A stretch of DNA of 7,021 nt from DATFPQ01 sp035264765 (GTDB lineage: Bacteria; Actinomycetota; Actinomycetes; Actinomycetales; Angustibacteraceae). The stretch lies in NCBI GenBank assembly GCA_035264765.1, contig DATFPQ010000026.1, positions 1 to 7,021 of the forward strand, written 5' to 3'. The notes below the pieces were generated by a model. That model ran no database searches, was not told where the DNA came from, and was given only the letters and a program-made list of their open reading frames with translations. Position 1 is the first letter of the stretch; every line of letters begins with the position of its first letter. Positions 5,481-7,021 of the stretch are shown in pieces. Both the position numbers and the translations under genes were made by a program.

Positions 5481-6335
5481 GTGCTCGCCGTCGTCGTCGC
5501 CGAGGGGGTGGCCATCGCGCTGCTCACCGTCCTCGTCCTGGGGCTGCTGCGCAGCCACGCGCTGATCCTCAAGGCCCTGCACGAGCTGGGTGCCGGGCTG
5601 GAGCTGGAGCGGGGGAGCGGCTCGACCGGGTCGGGCGGCGGGTCCACCGGCGGGGTAGGGCCGGTGCCGGTGGAGCTCGAGACCGGCGTGGTGCCGAACT
5701 CGCGGCCGAACAGCCTGGTCGGCGCCGACGTCGCGGGGACGTCGCTGACCGGCGAGGAGGTGCTGATCCCGGTGACCGGCACCGGGCGCCGCACCCTGGT
5801 GGCGTTCCTGTCCAGCGGCTGCAGCGTGTGCCAGACCTTCTGGGACCAGATGCGCTCCGGCCCGCTCGACGTGCCCGGCGGCGCCCGGCTCGTCGTCGTG
5901 GCCAAGGGCCCGCAGGAGGAGAGCGCGACCCGGCTGCGCGAGCTCGCGGGCCCGAACCTCGAGGTGGTCCAGTCGTCGGCCGCCTGGACCGACTACGGCG
6001 TCCCGGGCTCTCCGTACTTCGTCTACGTCGAGGCCGGCGTCATCACCGGTGAGGGCTCGTCGACCACGTGGACCCAGGTCCGCGACCTGATGGGGCAGTC
6101 CGTGGACGACACCGAGCACGCGCGCCGGCGCGCCGGGCGCCCGGCGGACGTGCCGTCCCCGCCCGGCCCGCTCACCGACTACGCAGACCTCGCGCGCGCC
6201 GACCGCGAGCTGATCGGGGCGGGCATCCACCCCGGCCACGCCAGCCTGTACCAGCCGCCGGACGTCGAGGACGGGTCCGAGGGCGGGGCGGGCTCCTCCG
6301 ACGCCACCGGCGCGGACCGCGGACCCCGGTCGTGA
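5481..6335 (+). CDS. membrane-anchored thioredoxin-fold protein (MauD/TlpA-like)
   Basis: This is a 284-residue protein with a GTG start, supported by AGGAGGGG at 5466-5473 and 3 nt after the preceding stop. Residues 2-24 are a hydrophobic N-terminal anchor. A helical stretch (25-45) and a Gly/Ser linker (GSGSTGSGGGSTGG, 45-58) follow. The thioredoxin-like domain spans about 75-205: TLVAFLSSGCSVCQTFW (105-121) gives the active site Cys114-Ser-Val-Cys117, and GVPGSPYFVYV (173-183) supplies the cis-Pro loop with Pro178. This matches MauD/TlpA-type thiol-disulfide proteins facing outward. A C-terminal tail of about 75 residues (210-284), rich in Pro, Gly, Arg and Asp, is not part of the fold. 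The MauE-like gene before it makes a redox pair likely. No mauA or mauB is visible, so a role in methylamine oxidation is not supported. Confidence 0.75.
   Translation: MLAVVVAEGVAIALLTVLVLGLLRSHALILKALHELGAGLELERGSGSTGSGGGSTGGVGPVPVELETGVVPNSRPNSLVGADVAGTSLTGEEVLIPVTGTGRRTLVAFLSSGCSVCQTFWDQMRSGPLDVPGGARLVVVAKGPQEESATRLRELAGPNLEVVQSSAAWTDYGVPGSPYFVYVEAGVITGEGSSTTWTQVRDLMGQSVDDTEHARRRAGRPADVPSPPGPLTDYADLARADRELIGAGIHPGHASLYQPPDVEDGSEGGAGSSDATGADRGPRS
6120..6146. repeat. two overlapping GC palindromes inside the thioredoxin-like gene
   Basis: A perfect 14-bp palindrome GCGCGCCGGCGCGC (6120-6133) overlaps by 3 nt a perfect 16-bp palindrome CGCCGGGCGCCCGGCG (6131-6146). They lie in codons for an Arg/Ala/Gly/Pro stretch at the start of the disordered tail. 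The sequence is certain. Chance from GC3-driven codon use is the simplest explanation. Confidence 0.5.
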
Positions 6336-6412
6336 CGCTGTCAGCAGCGGCGCTCGTCGTCGGCGTGCCGCTCGCGGTGATCGCGGCGGTGCGCTCGACG
6401 TGGTCCCCTTGA
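6332..6412 (+). CDS. putative 26-residue hydrophobic small protein
   Basis: A GTG at 6332 shares GTGA with the stop of the thioredoxin-like gene (4-nt overlap, a common coupling arrangement). It opens 26 codons ending at TGA 6410-6412. The product has one hydrophobic run (residues 5-20, AAALVVGVPLAVIAAV) and a polar end RSTWSP, so it would be a single-pass membrane peptide. Third codon positions are G or C in 23 of 26 codons, against 18 and 16 for first and second positions, the gradient of real high-GC genes. It has no cysteine and no strong Shine-Dalgarno of its own. Its stop merges with the ribosome binding site of the next gene. I recognise no family. It may be a small subunit of the membrane complex encoded around it, or a translated coupling spacer. 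Confidence 0.45.
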   Translation: MTLSAAALVVGVPLAVIAAVRSTWSP

Positions 6413-6416
6413 GGAG
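6411..6416 (+). promoter_or_regulatory. ribosome binding site of the last membrane protein gene
   Basis: GAGGAG at 6411-6416 lies 5 nt before the ATG at 6422 and overlaps the TGA of the micro-ORF, linking their translation. It supports 6422 as the start of the truncated gene that follows. Confidence 0.75.
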
Positions 6417-6421
6417 AGTCG

Positions 6422-7021
6422 ATGCTCTCGAGCATCAGCCCGCTCGGTGAGCGGGCACGCGCGGCGCGGTGGGGCCTGACGGTCACGGCATACATCGTGG
6501 GCTCGCTGCTGGGCGGCACCGCGATCGGCGCGGCGGCCGGAGCCGTGGGCGCGGCCCTCCCCCCCACCTGGCTGACCTCGCCGGCCGCGGTCTGGGCGGT
6601 GGTCGCTCTCCTGCTGATCGGCCTGGTCCTCGACCTGCGGCCCGGGTCGCAGGGACCGCCGTCGTGGCGGCGGCAGGTCGACGAGGCCTGGCTCGCGCGC
6701 TACCGGGGCTGGGTCTACGGCCTCGGCTTCGGGTTCCAGCTCGGCCTCGGCGTGGTGACGATCGTGACGAGCTCCACCGTGTACGCCACCCTCGTGCTGG
6801 CCGCGCTGACCGGCTCGGTCGCCGCCGGTGCGCTGGTCGGCGCGGTGTTCGGGGTCGCGCGGGCGCTGCCGGTGCTCGCGCTGCGCACGGTGGAGGACCG
6901 CGGCGAGCTGCACCGGCTGTTCGCGCAGCTGGAGCGGCTACGCCCGGGGGCCGACGCCGTGGCCCGCGGTGCCCTGGTCGGGGCGGCCGTCGCCGTCCCC
7001 GTTCTCGTCGTCGCGGGAGGG
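6422..7021 (+). CDS. polytopic membrane protein of unknown function (3' end outside window)
   Basis: The frame is open from ATG 6422 through the last base of the window, giving 200 residues with no stop. It starts MLSSISPLGERARAARWG and has hydrophobic stretches at about 18-47, 53-71, 98-128, 131-154 and 182-200. A loop between segments two and three (72-97) carries WRRQVDEAWLARYRGWVYG, followed by GFGFQLGLGVVTIVTSS (102-118). The segment layout and this Gly/aromatic motif recall actinobacterial proteins annotated as hypothetical or loosely CcdA-like, but I cannot confirm a family. The visible part contains no cysteine, so it cannot itself carry a thiol relay of the CcdA/DsbD kind in this portion. 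Its place directly after the MauE/MauD-like pair and the micro-ORF suggests the same operon and perhaps a shared membrane complex or exported client. Confidence 0.7.
   Translation, partial: MLSSISPLGERARAARWGLTVTAYIVGSLLGGTAIGAAAGAVGAALPPTWLTSPAAVWAVVALLLIGLVLDLRPGSQGPPSWRRQVDEAWLARYRGWVYGLGFGFQLGLGVVTIVTSSTVYATLVLAALTGSVAAGALVGAVFGVARALPVLALRTVEDRGELHRLFAQLERLRPGADAVARGALVGAAVAVPVLVVAGG

Noticed and set aside
1..7021. Mobile elements, CRISPR arrays, tRNA or rRNA genes
   Set aside because: No transposase or integrase frame, no regularly spaced repeats and no tRNA-like cloverleaf was seen. The region is tightly packed with protein-coding genes.

Overview
The window is a very GC-rich, densely coding segment of a bacterial chromosome, with every supported gene on the + strand. 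Positions 1-4786 are the distal part of the spc ribosomal-protein operon in the order rplF (3' end) - rplR - rpsE - rpmD - rplO - secY - adk - map. The GC-rich codons, the GTG starts, the short adenylate kinase (189 aa) and the Arg/Gly-rich N-terminal extension of S5 all point to an actinobacterium (Actinomycetota). From remembered S5 and SecY sequences a Geodermatophilaceae-like lineage is plausible, but that placement is weak.

Region 1 (1-1914) carries ribosomal proteins L6 (tail), L18, S5, L30 and L15, packed with 1-nt overlaps or short gaps. Region 2 (1915-2080) is a 166-nt gap before secY. It holds a long hairpin (18 pairs), then a short GC hairpin running into four T residues, and an extended -10-like motif lying between them. 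This suggests that the spc transcript is partly terminated or attenuated after rplO and that secY has its own transcription input. Region 3 (2081-4786) is secY-adk-map, tightly coupled: translocon channel, adenylate kinase and N-terminal methionine removal.

Region 4 (4787-7021) departs from the textbook order. In many actinobacteria infA and rpmJ come next after map. Here a 127-nt spacer ends in a leaderless-type promoter, followed by a compact set of membrane and redox genes: a MauE/DoxX-family protein with a CxC motif, a membrane-anchored thioredoxin-fold protein with CSVC (MauD/TlpA-like), a 26-codon hydrophobic micro-ORF sharing GTGA with the preceding stop, and a polytopic membrane protein that runs off the window. 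The MauE and MauD-like pair probably forms an electron or disulfide relay across the membrane acting on exported proteins. No methylamine dehydrogenase structural gene is visible, so the client is unknown. The micro-ORF and the last membrane protein are the least explained parts of the window.
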